64,000 nt of DNA from Mercenaria mercenaria (GCF_021730395.1 NC_069367.1:12708501-12772500), one strand, 5' to 3'; positions 1-12,348 are shown, counted from the stretch's first letter. The notes: a model not told the origin generated them from the sequence alone. A program made the numbers and translations.

Positions 1-697
1 GGTATCTCAGTAACCACTAGCAGGAACGGATTGAAACTTCACACACTTATTCACTGTGATAAACTGACCTACATTGCACAGGTTCCATAACTCTATTTTG
101 CTTTTTTACAAAATTATGTCCCTTTTTCGACTTAGAAATTCTTGGTTTAGGTTTTGTATGTAAGCTGGTATCTCAGTAACGACTTGTGGGAATGGATTGA
201 AACTTCACACACTTACTCACTGTGATAAACTGACCTACATTGCACAGGTTCCTTAACTCTGTTTTGCTTTTTTATGAAATTATGCCCCCTTTTCGACTTA
301 GAAATTCTTGGTTAAGGTTTTGTATGTAAGCTGTTATCTCAGTACACACTAATGGGAATGGATTGAAACTTCACACACTTGTTCACTGTCATGATCTGAC
401 ATGCACTGTATAGGTCCCATAACTCTACTTTGCAATTTTTCAAAATTATGCCCCTCTTTCGACTTAGAAGTTTCTGGTTAAGTTTTTGTATGTAAGCTGG
501 TATTTCATTATCCACTTATGGGAAAGGATTGAAACTTCACGCACTTGTTCACTTTATGAGCTGATAAGCACTTTGAAGGTTCCATAACCCTTTTTCCCAT
601 TTTTACAAAATTATGCCCCTTTTTCGACTTTTGTATTCATTCAATTGACAAGGCTGTTGAATAGTCGAGCGTTGCTGTCCTCCGACAGCTCTTGTTT
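1..697 (+). mobile_element. Satellite-bearing Helentron/pearl-like element, 5' truncated by window edge
   Basis: About 3.8 tandem units of exactly 166 bp start at about 1, 167, 333 and 499. Each begins ggtatctcagtaac and carries gattgaaacttcacacactt. A unique tail from about 630 ends in the hairpin GCTGTCctccGACAGC followed by TCTTGTTT. The same tail is seen in elements at 15820-16266 (reverse), 51516-52490 and 57348-57976. The hairpin close to the 3' end and the lack of terminal inverted repeats suggest a non-autonomous rolling-circle (Helentron-type) element; that class is inferred from structure. The 5' end lies outside the window. Confidence 0.75.
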
Positions 698-898
698 TAC
701 TAAAACTGTAAGCTAGAAGACTATGAAACCGCCGTATTTTTGAAAAATTGTATATAAGACAAATTGATATTACTATAGGTCAATCTAATTTGAATTTAGG
801 AGCTTGACGTTTGTATCTCTTATAGTGACTAGAAATTATTGTGATTGTAGCAATGTTGAAAAGTATTTCTAATTTAGATGCAACTTTTGCATTTTCAG

Positions 899-1072
899 GG
901 TGTAGATAGTTCTAAAACTCACCAAGATGGCAGCCGATCACAACAAGGTTTAAGATCTAACCAACAGAAGAAAGTTGAGAGAAAAGTTGCTAACACAGCA
1001 GTTACCGATAGAAAAGTTGCTGGCTCAGCTACAAAGGGTGAAAAAGGTTCAAAACCTGCAGCATGGAAGTGA
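899..1072 (+). CDS. Terminal coding exon of an unidentified gene (58-residue C-terminal tail)
   Basis: A good acceptor (ttgcattttcag, AG at 897-898) is followed by an open frame from GVDSSKTHQDG to the stop TGA at 1070-1072. The in-frame ATG at 878 lies inside the polypyrimidine tract, so it is unlikely to be the start; the rest of the gene would lie left of the window. The 58 residues are hydrophilic, with a glutamine/serine-rich first half and a lysine-rich second half (KKVERKVANTAV, TKGEKGSKPAAWK). I see no cysteine, no membrane segment and no known domain, so the tail is probably disordered. A long stretch without coding potential follows and reaches a polyadenylation signal at 2008, which fits a 3' UTR of about 0.95 kb. 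I do not recognise the protein. It could also be a chance open frame behind a chance acceptor. Confidence 0.5.
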   Translation, partial: GVDSSKTHQDGSRSQQGLRSNQQKKVERKVANTAVTDRKVAGSATKGEKGSKPAAWK

Positions 1073-2007
1073 TACGTTTTTGCAACAGATCTGTGTGCAC
1101 GATATATTACCTTCTCAAAGGAGTGCAGTTTATTCAGTATTGTGAAAGACATTTATTCCTCAACACTTAGCTCCTGGTGATAATGAGGAAGCCATCCACG
1201 TGTGTTGCCAAAGGTGTCAAGTGTCAGTTCCACCCAGGTGTCTATACCTGACCCTATGCCATGATAGGCAATTTGGTCTACTGTACTACTTTAGCTTGTT
1301 AGTCACGGTTGCTGTAGGAGTCTGTGTGACTGGCAGATTAGTAATTTTTAACAACTTTAGTGGTTAACATTTTGTGGAACATTGAGATAGAACTTGTGCA
1401 TTTAAAAGAACTAAATATTGATATGTAAATTTGAGGCCATTTTTGTAATGCATTAAACTTCAGCTGTGTTTAGCACTTGTTTAAACCAATCATAATAATT
1501 CATTACTTTTAAATTCACCATAGAATTTTGTTTACAAAAAGAGGTAATTTTAAAGATGTGTAAGGATTCATAAATGATTCATAAAGTTGACAGAACCATC
1601 AGTTTGTGCAGTCATTGTTGGCAGTTCATTTATGTGACAATGTGAAGGTCAGCTTTGACTGTTGCAATACTATTTAGTATTACTGTATATACTCCAGGGT
1701 ATATTTCTTTAAGTGTGCTAGAAAATGTTGAGAAAATGTAATCACAGTCCGGATTTTGTTGAATTTTATTTTAGGTCGATTGTAAGAAGTATATGGAGAG
1801 CTGTCTTACTTACCCTTGTGGCAGCATCCACGACCTGATTTGTTTATATGATTTGATGCATTTTCACTTTATATCTGTAATTACTTTAAGAATTTGCTTC
1901 TAACTTTAAATAATTGTCCTGCATCATCACCCACTGCATATGACACAAAGGCGATATATCTCGCACCAATATCCCTTTGTGCTAATAATTCCAGTCTATC
2001 TCTGTTA

Positions 2008-2013
2008 AATAAA
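2008..2013 (+). terminator. Candidate polyadenylation signal of the left-edge gene
   Basis: AATAAA in the context gttaaataaatag, about 940 bp after the stop at 1072. The stretch 1073-2007 is free of recognisable repeats and of long open frames, as expected for a 3' UTR. The assignment is positional only. Confidence 0.4.
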
Positions 2014-2020
2014 TAGCAGC

Positions 2021-3165
2021 CAGTTTATTTTTGCCAGACCAAAAAGTGTCATTTTCCCCATGGGAATGCGAACATTTCCCGTTTGGAGAACATCTTCCTC
2101 ATGGGAAATTTGTTTTCCAATGGGAAACCTACGACGGTATGCATTTTTTTCCGTGGGAAAGATGTTTTAAGGAAATCTATATATATATTACGCAGTTATA
2201 CTAAAACGGATTTAATTAAATATTGAAACTTAAATAGTTATTCCGCATCATGAGACACAGGCCTTAACCCTGGCTTGGTATTTCATGAATCATCTTTTTA
2301 TTTTGAATTTCAGGTTAAAGAATTCATGCGATTTCGTTCTCTGTTATTGCTAAACAGATTTGATTCAAACTGAAAACACATGTTGCACAACATTAGCAAT
2401 ATTATACATTACAAGACCCCTTTACACTGTCCGGCATCGCAATAGCCGAGCACGCTGCCCTTGAATTTCTAGTGAGACTGAAAAAATGTGGAAATCGTTT
2501 TGTTTAAAACTTGCCATTGATGTGCCAGACGTTCAGAAATAGTATCATGAAATAGGGAGGAGATCTGTTCGCCCGTATTTCCTAGAAGTAAATCATACGA
2601 TGTTTCATATTTCATTGTAGGAACTCATTCAAATATTTATTGTAGTCTGAGTAGTCTGTATCGTATTACATCTTTATAGAAAAGAACTTGAAAATGTTAA
2701 TTAAATGTAAATCTATGTTTTATTTTTTTAAATATAACCGCAACTTCATGAAACGAAAGAAAATATGTTTGGAGTGTTAATTTGAAGGACATAGTCGAGG
2801 GTTTTACTTCTAAAAATACAATAATGCAGAGTTGTAGACTAATGCGAACAGTTTTACACAGAAAGAGCAAAGTCACCTTGAACGTCGTTATGTTTAAACA
2901 AAAAATATTATGAATCATTGTTTATGGAGTATTCAGATATCAGTTTATCACGGTCCTTATCACCGCTAGTGCTACAGTCGCCCGTTTGCAAAGGGAAATG
3001 ACTAGGTTGATCATCTTGAATTCCATGTTATGGAATTCCATAAATGCAGTTGAGGTTAGATACCAAAGGCGGATTGAGACCTCAGTTATTTCTGAAGAAT
3101 TTTTTGGCCCACTTCGCATACAAAACATATTGTCTGTAGTTTTGATAATTGCAGAAGTGATTGAG
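2021..3165. other. Spacer, no gene seen
   Basis: AT-rich spacer. The only local structure is a cluster of ATGGGAAA-like words in both orientations at 2050-2165. The open frames here, including a 107-codon one at 2986-3309 that runs into the next repeat, have no family match or coding-like composition and are judged spurious. Confidence 0.5.
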
Positions 3166-4236
3166 TTTTTAGCTTACCTGTCACAAAGTGACAAGGTGAG
3201 CTTTTGTGATCGCGCAGCGTCCGTCGTCCGTCCGTGCGTCCGTGCGTGCGTCCGTAAACTTTTGCTTGTGACCACTCTAGAGGTCACATTTTTCATGGGA
3301 TCTTTATGAAAGTTGGTCAGAATGTTCATCTTGATGATATCTAGATCAAGTTCGAAACTGGGTCACGTGCCGTCAAAAACTAGGTCAGTAGGTCTAAAAA
3401 TAGAAAAACCTTGTGACCTTTCTAGAGGCCATATATTTCACAAGATCTTCATGAAAACTGGTCAGAGTGTTCACCTTGATGATATCTATGTCAAGTTCGA
3501 AACCGGGTCACGTGCCATCAAAAACTAGGTCAGTAGGTCTAAAAATAGAAAAACCTTGTGACCTCTATAGAGGCCGTACTTTTCAATGGATCTTCATGAA
3601 AATTGGTCAGAATGTTCACCTTGATGATATCTAGGGCAAGTTCGAAACTGGGTCACGTGTAATCAAGAACTAGGTCAGTAGGTCAAATAATAAAAAAAAC
3701 CTTATGACCTCTCTAGAGGCCATATTTTTCATGGGATCTGTATGAAAGTTGGTCTGAATATTCATCTTGATGATATCTAGGTCAAGTTCGAAACTGTGTC
3801 AACTGCGGTAAAAAACTAGGTCAGTAGGTCTAAAAATAGAAAAACCTTTTGACAACTTTAGAGGCCATATTTTTCAATGGATCTTCATGAAAATTTGTCT
3901 GAATGTTCACCTTGATGATATCTAGATAAAATTTGAAACTGGGTCACGTGTGGTCAAAACTAGGTCAGTAGGTATAAAAATAGAAAAACCTTGTGACCTA
4001 TCTATAGGCCATACTCTTCATGAGATCTTCATGAAAATTGGTGAGAATGTTCACCTTGATAATATCTAGATCAAGTTCAAAACTGGGTCATGTGCCTTCA
4101 AAAACTAGGTCATTAGGTCAAATAATAGAAAAACCTTGTGACCTCTCTAGAAGCCATATTTTTCAATGGATCTTCATGAAAATTGGGTCATGTGGAGAAG
4201 GTGAGCGATTCAGGACCATCATGGTCCTCTTGTTTT
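3166..4236 (+). mobile_element. Satellite-bearing Helentron/pearl-like element with 144-bp internal units
   Basis: Begins TTTTTAGCTTACC with a 5' hairpin (cacaaagtgacaaggtgagc region), then a CCGTCCGTC tract, then about 6.5 tandem units of about 144 bp. Each unit carries CTAGAGGCCATATTTTTCA, TTGATGATATCTAG and AACTAGGTCAGTAGGTC. The 3' end is the hairpin AGGACCatcATGGTCCT followed by CTTGTTTT. Element logic matches 42560-43806 and 46297-47685, though the internal units differ. No protein is encoded; the open frames inside are satellite artefacts. Confidence 0.8.
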
Positions 4237-6824
4237 GTAAGTTAACAAAAGATAAAAAATGAGTGTGACAAATAGTTACATTGAAATATAGGTTTAATTG
4301 CACTATTTGACGTATATTTGCCAAAACATTTTTAGCGGGCTTGACACAAAAAAAACGCTCATAGAAATTCGGTGCACGTGGAAAACTAAGGCGGGAATGA
4401 CTTACTGCTGGTTATAATCGACACAATACCTTTAATAATAAAGTAGTTTAATTTTCAAGCAGTTTCCGTAATATATTGCGCTCACTACAGCGCTTCATGT
4501 AATATGTTTTCTGTGCTTTCCGTGTATTATCTGTGTTTGGATCGCTGGAAACTCCTAATAACTAGAGCGTTTTGCACATCCTGTTGTATCTTTGAGCGAT
4601 CCGTTTTTAATTAAGTTTCTCTTCCGCCGTGAGAAAAGTGACCACTGTTTCTTATTTGAATCAGATATCGTACAATAAATTCTATTTTAAGGATACAAAA
4701 ATAAAAGTATTGTCAATTCTGTGAATATTGTCTCTAATAAAGTAGCTTACAGTGAAATGGCCAGATAGTTTTCTTATCGATAATGTTCTCAACTAAACGT
4801 AATCTACTTCGTATTTCCCTCCACAAAAAGTATATATTAAACAACAGTTCTTGTTTTTACCAAAAGAAAAAAAAATAAGAAAGGTTTCTAGAGTTCTATA
4901 ATCCGTTTCTCTAAGTATATCTTGTACCATTCTCGAACTATGATTAAAGTCTTCTCTAGGACTCGCATATTAGATACCGTCTATAAATGTACAAAAAATT
5001 ACAAAATTTGTTACATAATTATATTTTACACAAAAAAAAGTTTGTTTTAGATTATTCCAAATTAATAAGAATACTAATTCTCGATAAGATGTTGTCGTAA
5101 TAATTAGCATATTTCAAATGGTTTAACTGTACACTCATTTCAACTTATCACTTTTGTAAACAGATATGGCTTGTATTTATTCATATTACATATTATATCT
5201 GTGCCCTATAAATTTGCCGTAAACTAAGTTGAAAGATGAGCGTAACGTTACAATGCTGTGTACAGATAAACAAGAAATACATTTGTATAAAGCAGCAATG
5301 CTTTAAGACGTGTGTGTGTGTGTGAATGCATTTTCAGTTTTGGTTTTTTTGCGTCATTGTAACGGTCAGTCTGTTTTCACCCAGTCTAATTAATGTCATG
5401 ATTTAATTGTATCAGTCTGTGATATTTTTGTCCAAATATATAATATAGAACTTAGCTTACATTATTTCCTCTTTATTTTGTTTACATTTTTGTCTTACTT
5501 GTATGTGTTCATATTCTAATTTTTGTCTGAAATCTCAGATTTATTTGCTCCAATAAAATAATTCGTTGAATTTCTATTATCGTTTTTTAATCCGTTCGAA
5601 GTACCTTACAATAAATAGTAACACCATTGGATAGGACCGGATCTTGTCAACCATTCTAATACCTTGAAACGTGCACAGTAGCAGGTTCCAATAACAGGTA
5701 TGTGATAAATAATTTGTCAGATATGCAGTAGAAATTTGAACTAAAATTGTATATTTACTCTACGACAAAATGTTATATGAAGATCGGTAAAATTTAGATA
5801 TCAGGAAAAATATTTACGTTCCCCGCATAGGTGGGGGAGACTTACTGGCTTCGGTCTGACCGTCAGTTTGTCCGTTCGCATTAAATTGTCCGGCTTTCAC
5901 AGGTCAAACTTCTTGCCGGATTTCGACGAAAATTTACAGGAGTGATCAGTACCAAGCCTTGTTGTGCATATCTCCGGCATGTTCCGCTTCGTTGCACAAA
6001 ATGGCTGAGAGCTAAAAGTATACATAAGAGGGTGGGGAGATGTGTTTTTGTGACAAAAACACCTAGTTTTTTGTTAGGTTTAACTCGAGGGGGGGGGGGG
6101 TGGGAATAAAACATGTACATATCTTTTTGCGGACTAAGGTACCGACAGCCGGGTAAACCAGAACTCATACGCTGAACTTTGTATTCCCGACTGTACCGAC
6201 AGCTGTGTTAACATACGGGCAAATTTAGCCCAACGTAACGATAGGATTACTCAACTGGTATAATTCAACACAAGCTATCGCAGCTTAGAAAAATGATCTC
6301 TTTAAAAGGCAAAATTTTAAATAACCAATTTTCCTTTATAATCTGCGATATATAACCTTTTCGTCGATTCGCCGTAAAATTCAACTCGCTTTCCCCTCAA
6401 TATTAGCGTCCCTTCTTCACAGTTATCATTTAGATCTAAATTATTTGAAATTTTGTAGAATAATTTTCTAACTCTCTTTTTGTCTTTACTTTTGCTGAGT
6501 TAAAGTTTCTTTACTGTTTCGTGTAAAATTCAGTAGCAGATTCATTAGATATTCTTTAAATCACTGTAAAGTATTTTTTTGTTTTCATTTAGATCTAGTA
6601 GAGCTAGTTCCACATTTTAAGCAAACAATAAGTACTTGTCTGCTTGAAAAATGTTACCCGATTTTCAATGCAGCCATTATGATTCTTTGTGTTTTTGTAC
6701 TTTCATTTATCCACTTCAGATTTCTGTTTTACATCAAATTAAGTCTAATTTTAGCCAATCCAAATAGCCACACAGTTGAAAATTAGATCTTAGAGGTATC
6801 AAATTTTTTCATTACAAAATCTAA
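4237..6824. other. Spacer with small repeats, no gene seen
   Basis: AT-rich spacer. It holds a short (TG)n tract near 5311-5323, a fragment at about 5816-6230 that resembles the edge of a satellite-bearing element (ccgcataggtgggggagac, then gtccgttcg), and a G12-type run near 6090-6101. No open frame here has support. Confidence 0.4.
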
Positions 6825-6991
6825 GCGCAGTCTGGTCAGGATCCATTCTGTTTTCGCTTTAAATGCCTATTGCAATTAGAGAAACAGTTAGCGAACCGTA
6901 TGGATCCTGACCAGACTGCGCGGATGCGCAGGCTGGTCTGGATCCATGCTGGTCGTAAAGCCATTATGTTGGTATTCTCATGGCGCGGCTC
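6825..6991. mobile_element. P1 palindromic element, left-truncated copy
   Basis: Matches the right 70% of the 235-bp P1 element: inner part of the left arm (gcgcagtctggtcagg), loop (gcctattgcaattagagaaac), full right arm, ending TCATGGCGCGGCTC. The outer left arm is missing. Lies about 600 bp upstream of the promoter of copy 1. Ordinary MITE-like element with no coding capacity. Confidence 0.8.
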
Positions 6992-7584
6992 AAATGGTTC
7001 ACAGATATGCATGTAAGCATATTGTTAAATGCTCAAAATTTTAATGAATCACGGAGTATACACACGAGTTTAAATTTTATAAACTAAGTGTACGAGGAGT
7101 CACATCGACACGGTATTTAGTCTGAATAATACGATTTGACAAAAGACACCGTAATGTAAAGACATTAATGTTGATTGAGAAAAAATTCAATATGTTATGT
7201 AAGTACATAAATAAGTCATTTGAATACAAATATTTTAACCGCAAATATTTATATTATAGATATTTTACAAACTTCGGATGTGCATGGTTTCATTTAAAAA
7301 GCGGTCAAATACACGTAACACCCACAAGAGTAAAGCGTTGAAAACGACGATAAACGTTAAAGAAGCAAATAAACAAAAAAGAAGAATTCAAAATTGGCGA
7401 AGATGCGGTTTTTGCTTTGCAAAGCAATACCCCCAACTCCTACAACAGTTAATTGGACAGTAGCTGCGAGTCATCATGTCTGAAGGCTTAGTAAAAGGAT
7501 TAGTAAAAAGGTTCACGGCGTTCAAGTGTTTATGGAATATACAGGATACAGAATTTGCAACAGTATTACGCTATGTCATTATTT

Positions 7585-7640
7585 TTAGTGTCAACCGGAA
7601 TTAAAGTGCCTATAAATACGGCAGTCATTAAAATTATGCA
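7585..7640 (+). promoter_or_regulatory. Core promoter of peptide gene copy 1
   Basis: TATAAATA at 7611-7618 is preceded by GTGTCAACCGGAATTAAAGTGCC. The same module (GTGTCAAC, then an A-rich GAAT word, then CTATAAA) lies at the same place relative to exon 1 in copy 2 (18770-18806), and with substitutions on the minus strand for copy 5 (48193-48228). That recurrence, more than the TATA box itself, supports the call. Transcription should begin about 25-30 bp downstream. Confidence 0.7.
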
Positions 7641-7696
7641 CTTATCCTGCAACTATTTATTTCTGAAGTAAGAAGTGCATCGACGATAATTACAAG
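7641..7696 (+). other. Non-coding exon 1 of copy 1 (approximate 5' end)
   Basis: Ends at the donor ttacaag|GTAAGTG (intron starts 7697). Copies 2, 4 and 5 show a comparable donor after a TATA promoter: ttttaag|GTACGT, ttacaaag|GTATAT and aacaaag|GTATGTG. The 5' boundary is estimated from the TATA distance. Intron 1 would be 7697-9092. Confidence 0.6.
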
Positions 7697-8960
7697 GTAA
7701 GTGAAATGAAATCTCTTCCTCGAGAACATAATTACTTTATTTTTATAACAGTAGTTTTATCATTATTTTTCAAAAATTATTTCATTAAAATATTTTTGCG
7801 CGCAGACATCGTCATTACATTATTTCTTATTATAAAATGTCAGCGAAATATTTTTCACACATACCATCTTAACTAGATAAGTGTTGTTTAAAACAGAGAA
7901 ATACGAACCTTTGTTTATCGAAATATTAAAATATAATTTTAATAAATTTAATGACACTTTATAACAAGCAAAAGAATAATCATAATGTTGAAAATAAATT
8001 AAAATTGAAAGCGTAGAATGTAGCCAAGTACAATAATAGCATATTCGAGGGTTAAGATCTTTCTTAAAATTTAATATACACATTAAATCAAATTCTCATA
8101 TCGTGCCAAAATTACATTTTAAAGAGCATATTATATTTGAATATTTTGCTAATATAATATGTGAAACATAATTCCAAATGCTTATCCGACTTGTAGGTTT
8201 GTAGAAACTTGATTTTGTTTAAATATCCGAAATCTATTAACTGTCGAAAAAGGAATTTTCGATTTTATCTGTGTAATTGACAAATAGCCTCAACAGTGTA
8301 GAATATTAAAGATTAAAGAGAAAAAAATACTTGGTATCATGACCAAATTTCATTTTGAAAAAAATGAATAATATCTACAACAAGGGAATAAGAATGGTAA
8401 GGTTTAAAATATGCACACTAATACATATATAGGTAACCACAATGTGAATATGTATTATTTTGGAAAGAAATGGCTTTTTTTTTTTTGTAAACGGCTATAC
8501 GAAGTTTAGTTCAGGTTACAGCTCTGCATACATAGTTTTACATATTTAGCCAAGTAAATATATTCAATGATACTTTTCTAGATATAAATCAATATGTAAT
8601 GATAGATGATGGACATATTCTGAACAAAATTGCTATTTACCCCAATTTCCAACAACAATTTAATGCATTTTAAGAGAGTATTTAAAAAAAAAAAATCTTT
8701 CAGAATATTTCCCAACCAAAAAAATATCATTTTATGAAACAAAACACAAGTAAACTACATTTTGCAAAATGTCAATAAAACCTTTTCTTTCCCCATGCGT
8801 ACTGATATTTTTTAAGATGAGCAGAAGTTTTTGTTTTTTTTTATTCAGTTTACATATGACAAAACACTAAGGGAAATGTATGCTATTCAAACTGTTTGCA
8901 TTGCAAATACAGGTCGGTAAAATAAATATCAGATATATTCACATGGTTTATTATTTTCTT

Positions 8961-8961
<1 letters not shown>

Positions 8962-9008
<47 letters not shown>
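8962..9008. repeat. Poly(A) tract of 47 bases in intron 1 of copy 1
   Basis: An uninterrupted run of A lies about 85 bp before the exon 2 splice acceptor. No SINE or LINE body is recognisable directly upstream, so it may be an expanded mononucleotide tract. Its exact length is unreliable in any assembly. Confidence 0.9.
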
Positions 9009-9009
<1 letters not shown>

Positions 9010-9092
9010 GCCTCGGAGTATCAACTCACAACAATGGCTTCACAGACATAATACTAAGTTTTGTACAGCGTATTTTTTTTCTAAATTTGCAG

Positions 9093-10099
9093 ATGAAAAC
9101 AATGTCATCAGTATCGACAGTCACCGTCATATGTGTTTGCTTATTGGGATTGTGTTTATGCCATCCGTTCTCCGACAACACGCAAAGTCAGTGTTTATGT
9201 AGAGTGAAGAACAATCACTGTGTGCTACAACACGAGGCAGTAACAGAGGAACACTCAACATGCTGTTGTAGAGCATCTTTTGAAGTAGAGGTGAGAAATT
9301 CGTAATCAGATTATCAGGGGTGAGGCTTTTAAAAAGCTGTTGGTTTTCCGCTGCATTTTGTTATAGCTTGTGGTATATCACCCTTCTTTGATGCAGACTG
9401 TAAAACTATAGGCAGGCATATAAAAGTAATTACTTTAACTCTGATTAAATGTCGAACGCTTTTATGAAAAGTATAGTGGTACCAAAGATTGGGATTAGAA
9501 AAAATCAATGTCAGTAACAGTACGGGTCGAGTAAATGCAACTGGACTAGAAGAGTGCACAGTTTTAGGGCGGAATATTGGGATACTGTCATACATCGGGA
9601 CTAGAACACTAGAATTCAATGTTCACAATGTACATAGCGGGATGAGGGGATCTGTAGCCACAAACTTATGCTGGTAATGATAGAGTGCACAATGTTACTA
9701 ATTTAGAGACACTGAAGTCAAATAGTAGCGTTCAGTGTCTACAACGTAAAAGGAATGATAAGGAGGGACAATTAGCTATAGAACGAAACTCACTGTGTAC
9801 ATATAAGTAATATATAGGGGCTAGAATTCTAGTAGTCAATGTCTTCAACGTAAAGATATCGAGCGAGATAAGGGGATCTGTAGATACTGCCGCAATATGC
9901 AATGTTAGGGGATAGTAAAGAGTATTTTAGTTACAGAATTGAACCAGAAAAGTCAGTATCCGTCATGTGAGGCAGGAAAAGGGGTAGGGTACTATTGCCA
10001 AGAGTTTAAATATCATTTCATTTTTTTTTTGTCTTTCAGAAGTACAATCATCGCAGGTACTACAGCCGTTTAGAGGGATGTCAAGTGGTAGCGTGTTAA
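9093..10099 (+). CDS. Secreted 8-cysteine peptide, family copy 1 (intact, 85 aa, short subtype)
   Basis: The function is unknown; the product is a small peptide predicted to be secreted. Coding exons are 9093-9290 (66 codons) and 10040-10099 (19 codons plus TAA), joined in phase 0 (gtagag|GTGAGA ... tctttcag|AAG). The start is the ATG directly after the acceptor aaatttgcag, the position used by copies 2, 4 and 5; an upstream ATG at 8880 lies in the intron. Residues 1 to about 23 form a hydrophobic signal peptide (VICVCLLGLCLCHP). The mature part has C34-x-C36, C43, the triplet C57-C58-C59 followed by RASFEVE, then KYNHRRYYSRLEGCQVVAC, with Cys as the last residue. It lacks the roughly 17-residue block seen between the second and third mature Cys in copies 4 and 5. 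Intron 2 is 749 bp. I know no family with this spacing; an antimicrobial or signalling role is only a guess. Confidence 0.82.
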
Positions 10100-10582
10100 G
10101 CCCTTTGATAGAGCAGCTTACATGGAAATTACAGGAGCAATGTCTCATTTGGATAGTTCAAAATATTTTCAAGTTAAAGAAATTACAGATAAACATTGAA
10201 AGGAAAGCTAAAATAAATTTATGAAACTAAACGTTTAATTGTAATATGTAAATAAATGAATTTCTATTATATATTCCAACAGACAGAGGACTGAGATTTG
10301 CTCAAGCATAAATGTATACATACAATATTTTTCACATTTTTCATGGCTAAATCTATTACTTTATTGTGTTTTTTGTTACGTTCTAGTTCTGCAGGCCTTT
10401 TCCACCATAGAATACATGTTTTTTAACTATATATTTGTTCATATACATATCACTTTCAATTTTACATATAATGTTTTTAAGTTATATTGTTCAAAATATT
10501 TATTTTTACTGAAAATGATTGTCATGCCTGATACATGCTTTATACACTTTATGTATATATTTTACATTGATATATTTATCGC

Positions 10583-10588
10583 AATAAA
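10583..10588 (+). terminator. Candidate polyadenylation signal of copy 1
   Basis: AATAAA in gcaataaagtttttacac. The same word in the same surroundings follows copy 2 at 21941 (cacaataaagctta). The paralogous 3' flanks stay alignable to about here, which supports a shared 3' UTR of about 0.5 kb. An earlier AATAAA-like word lies near 10212. Confidence 0.5.
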
Positions 10589-10838
10589 GTTTTTACACAC
10601 TTTTTATATAAAGATCGTGTTTTATCTCATTTTCTTGCACACCCGACAGGATTTTCCCGTGCTTTTCCTGTGCTAGAAAAACTCATCTTACAGCCAGGGG
10701 TGTAAGATGACTCACGTGCTATAATTTATGAATGAATGCGTAAATTCATACGCTACTATAACAAAATAGCGCCTTAAAGAAAAATCTTCGTTTTTCTTTA
10801 TATCTTCTATAAATTGAGAAAAAGGCATGCAACAAAAA

Positions 10839-10987
10839 GAATCAATCACTGGCAGCGGGTAAAGATGGGAATATCCGGCACTCGGATAACTGTTTAGGCG
10901 GTAACTCGGCAGGAGCCTCGTTACCGCCTAAACAGTTTCCCTTGTGCCGGATATTCCCATCTTTACCAGCAGCCAGTGAAAGATTCT
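10839..10987. repeat. Imperfect palindrome / hairpin MITE, about 149 bp
   Basis: The arms read gaatcaatcactggcagcg ... ggtaaagatgggaatatccg and actgtttaggcggtaac. Their complements follow after a 15-base centre (tcggcaggagcctcg), with short unpaired stretches between blocks. No coding capacity. Likely a foldback non-autonomous element; no target duplication can be assigned by eye. Confidence 0.75.
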
Positions 10988-11313
10988 TATACTCTCGACT
11001 TGGTATATTTGACAACTAAAATTTATAAATAATTCAAAGGAACATACATAGCAATTTTATTTGCATATAATTATAATCACAGTGTTGAGGCCTTTTAGCC
11101 ACTTTGCTACATTGTTCCTCATTATAATGGCAGTTTTATTTAAAACAAGAAGATCAGACCAGAGAAAACTTGTCTATATACATGTTTTGAATTAGTTGCT
11201 TTTAGAAAGCGTTTGACTGGGAACTATTACATTAACTGGCTTCTACAATGCAGGGGCGTACCTGGATGATTTTGAACTGTACGCCAGATAGACGAGCAGT
11301 ATAATTATAATAC

Positions 11314-11682
11314 TCTGGTGGGGAATCACATGATCAAAATAATCTCCAAACGTTATATTTTGAAAAAACATGAATAAATTTCCTACCAGGATAAGATATG
11401 AAAATTTAAGCAAAGCCTAACGTATGACTAATGAAAGTTGTTAAATTATTATGTAGTTGACAATAATGATAAATATCCTGCAGTTACAAACACTAAGGAA
11501 AATAAGAAGTGTCAGTTTCCTGAAGTGTTCCAGACAAACAGAAAGTGATTGTGATTGAAATGTTGCCACATGATAGGCTATATTTTAGATTTACAGCAAA
11601 AGTTGCTTCAATTTTATGCCATATTATTCATAAATTTATTTTGATTTAGAGATTCTTTTGATCATGTGATTCCCCACAGTGA
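11314..11682. mobile_element. Inverted-repeat MITE nested in the hAT-like element
   Basis: Left end ctggtggggaatcacatg with atcaaaataatctc. Right end gagattcttttgatcatg with tgattccccacagtg, its near-perfect complement over about 33 bp. The interior (about 300 bp) is AT-rich with no open frame of note. Confidence 0.65.
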
Positions 11683-12146
11683 TAAGCCAAACAGCGATGC
11701 TGCGAGTATGGGGTGGGTGAAAGAGAGAGAGACCCGATTGGATTTTGTAAGGATATTCTATTTTTGTTGTTATCGTTTTTGAAATCATCATGATATATTT
11801 CATGCACGACTTCTACATCTGCATTTTGACAGGGTTTTGATACATGCGCCTACCCATACATTGTGAATGTGTCAGGTGTTAGCAAATAATCATTTATATA
11901 TTTTTCTCACACGGAAGTAAACAATTTCAAGAAAACGTAAACAACATCATGTTTTTTTTTTTTGCAAACTAAAATTCAAAGTGCGTAAATTGCTTTGGTA
12001 TTTTGGTATCCTAATCTGGATGTAGATTGGTAGGTTGATATGCACATCGATATTGACGTTAAATGTTATATTAAGCGCAAGTATTTTTTACTTGAGACCA
12101 CAGATGACTCGAGTATTTTTGTTTTCTTTCATGCTTGAATACCAAT

Positions 12147-12348
12147 GGGGCCTCTATGGCCGAGTGGTTAAGGTCGCTGACTTTGAATCACTTGCACCTC
12201 AACGATGTGGGTTCGAGCGAACCCTCATCGGGGCGTTGAATTTCTTCATATGAAGAAACCATCCAGCTGACTTGCGGAAGGTCGTTTGTTCTACCCGGGT
12301 GTCCGCCTGTGATAAAATAATGCAAAGAGGAGCACCTGGGGGAAAAAC
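12147..12348 (+). mobile_element. tRNA-derived SINE, family A
   Basis: The 5' part looks like a leucine/serine-type tRNA: box A-like TGGCCGAGTGGTTAAGG and box B-like GGGTTCGAGCG. An unrelated body follows (ccatccagctgacttgcgga, then ggagcacctggggg). Two more copies are at 17035-17253 and 50040-50296 (minus). It is not a tRNA gene: the acceptor arm does not close and the sequence runs on into the SINE body. Confidence 0.8.

Noticed and set aside
2986-3309. 107-codon open frame
   Set aside because: Its last third lies inside a satellite-bearing element (CCGTCC tract); no homology or splice support.
3313-4262. Repeated short proteins with SSSKLGHVPSKTRS
   Set aside because: Produced by 144-bp satellite units; the period is a multiple of three, so frames recur without selection.
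8880-9092. Longer N-terminus for copy 1 from the ATG at 8880
   Set aside because: It would translate through a 47-base A run and a splice acceptor; the ATG right after the acceptor matches copies 2, 4 and 5 and starts a proper signal peptide.
12147-12230. tRNA gene candidates (also at 17035, 38921, 50296 and 54928)
   Set aside because: Box A and box B are present, but acceptor stems do not close and each continues into a repeated SINE body.
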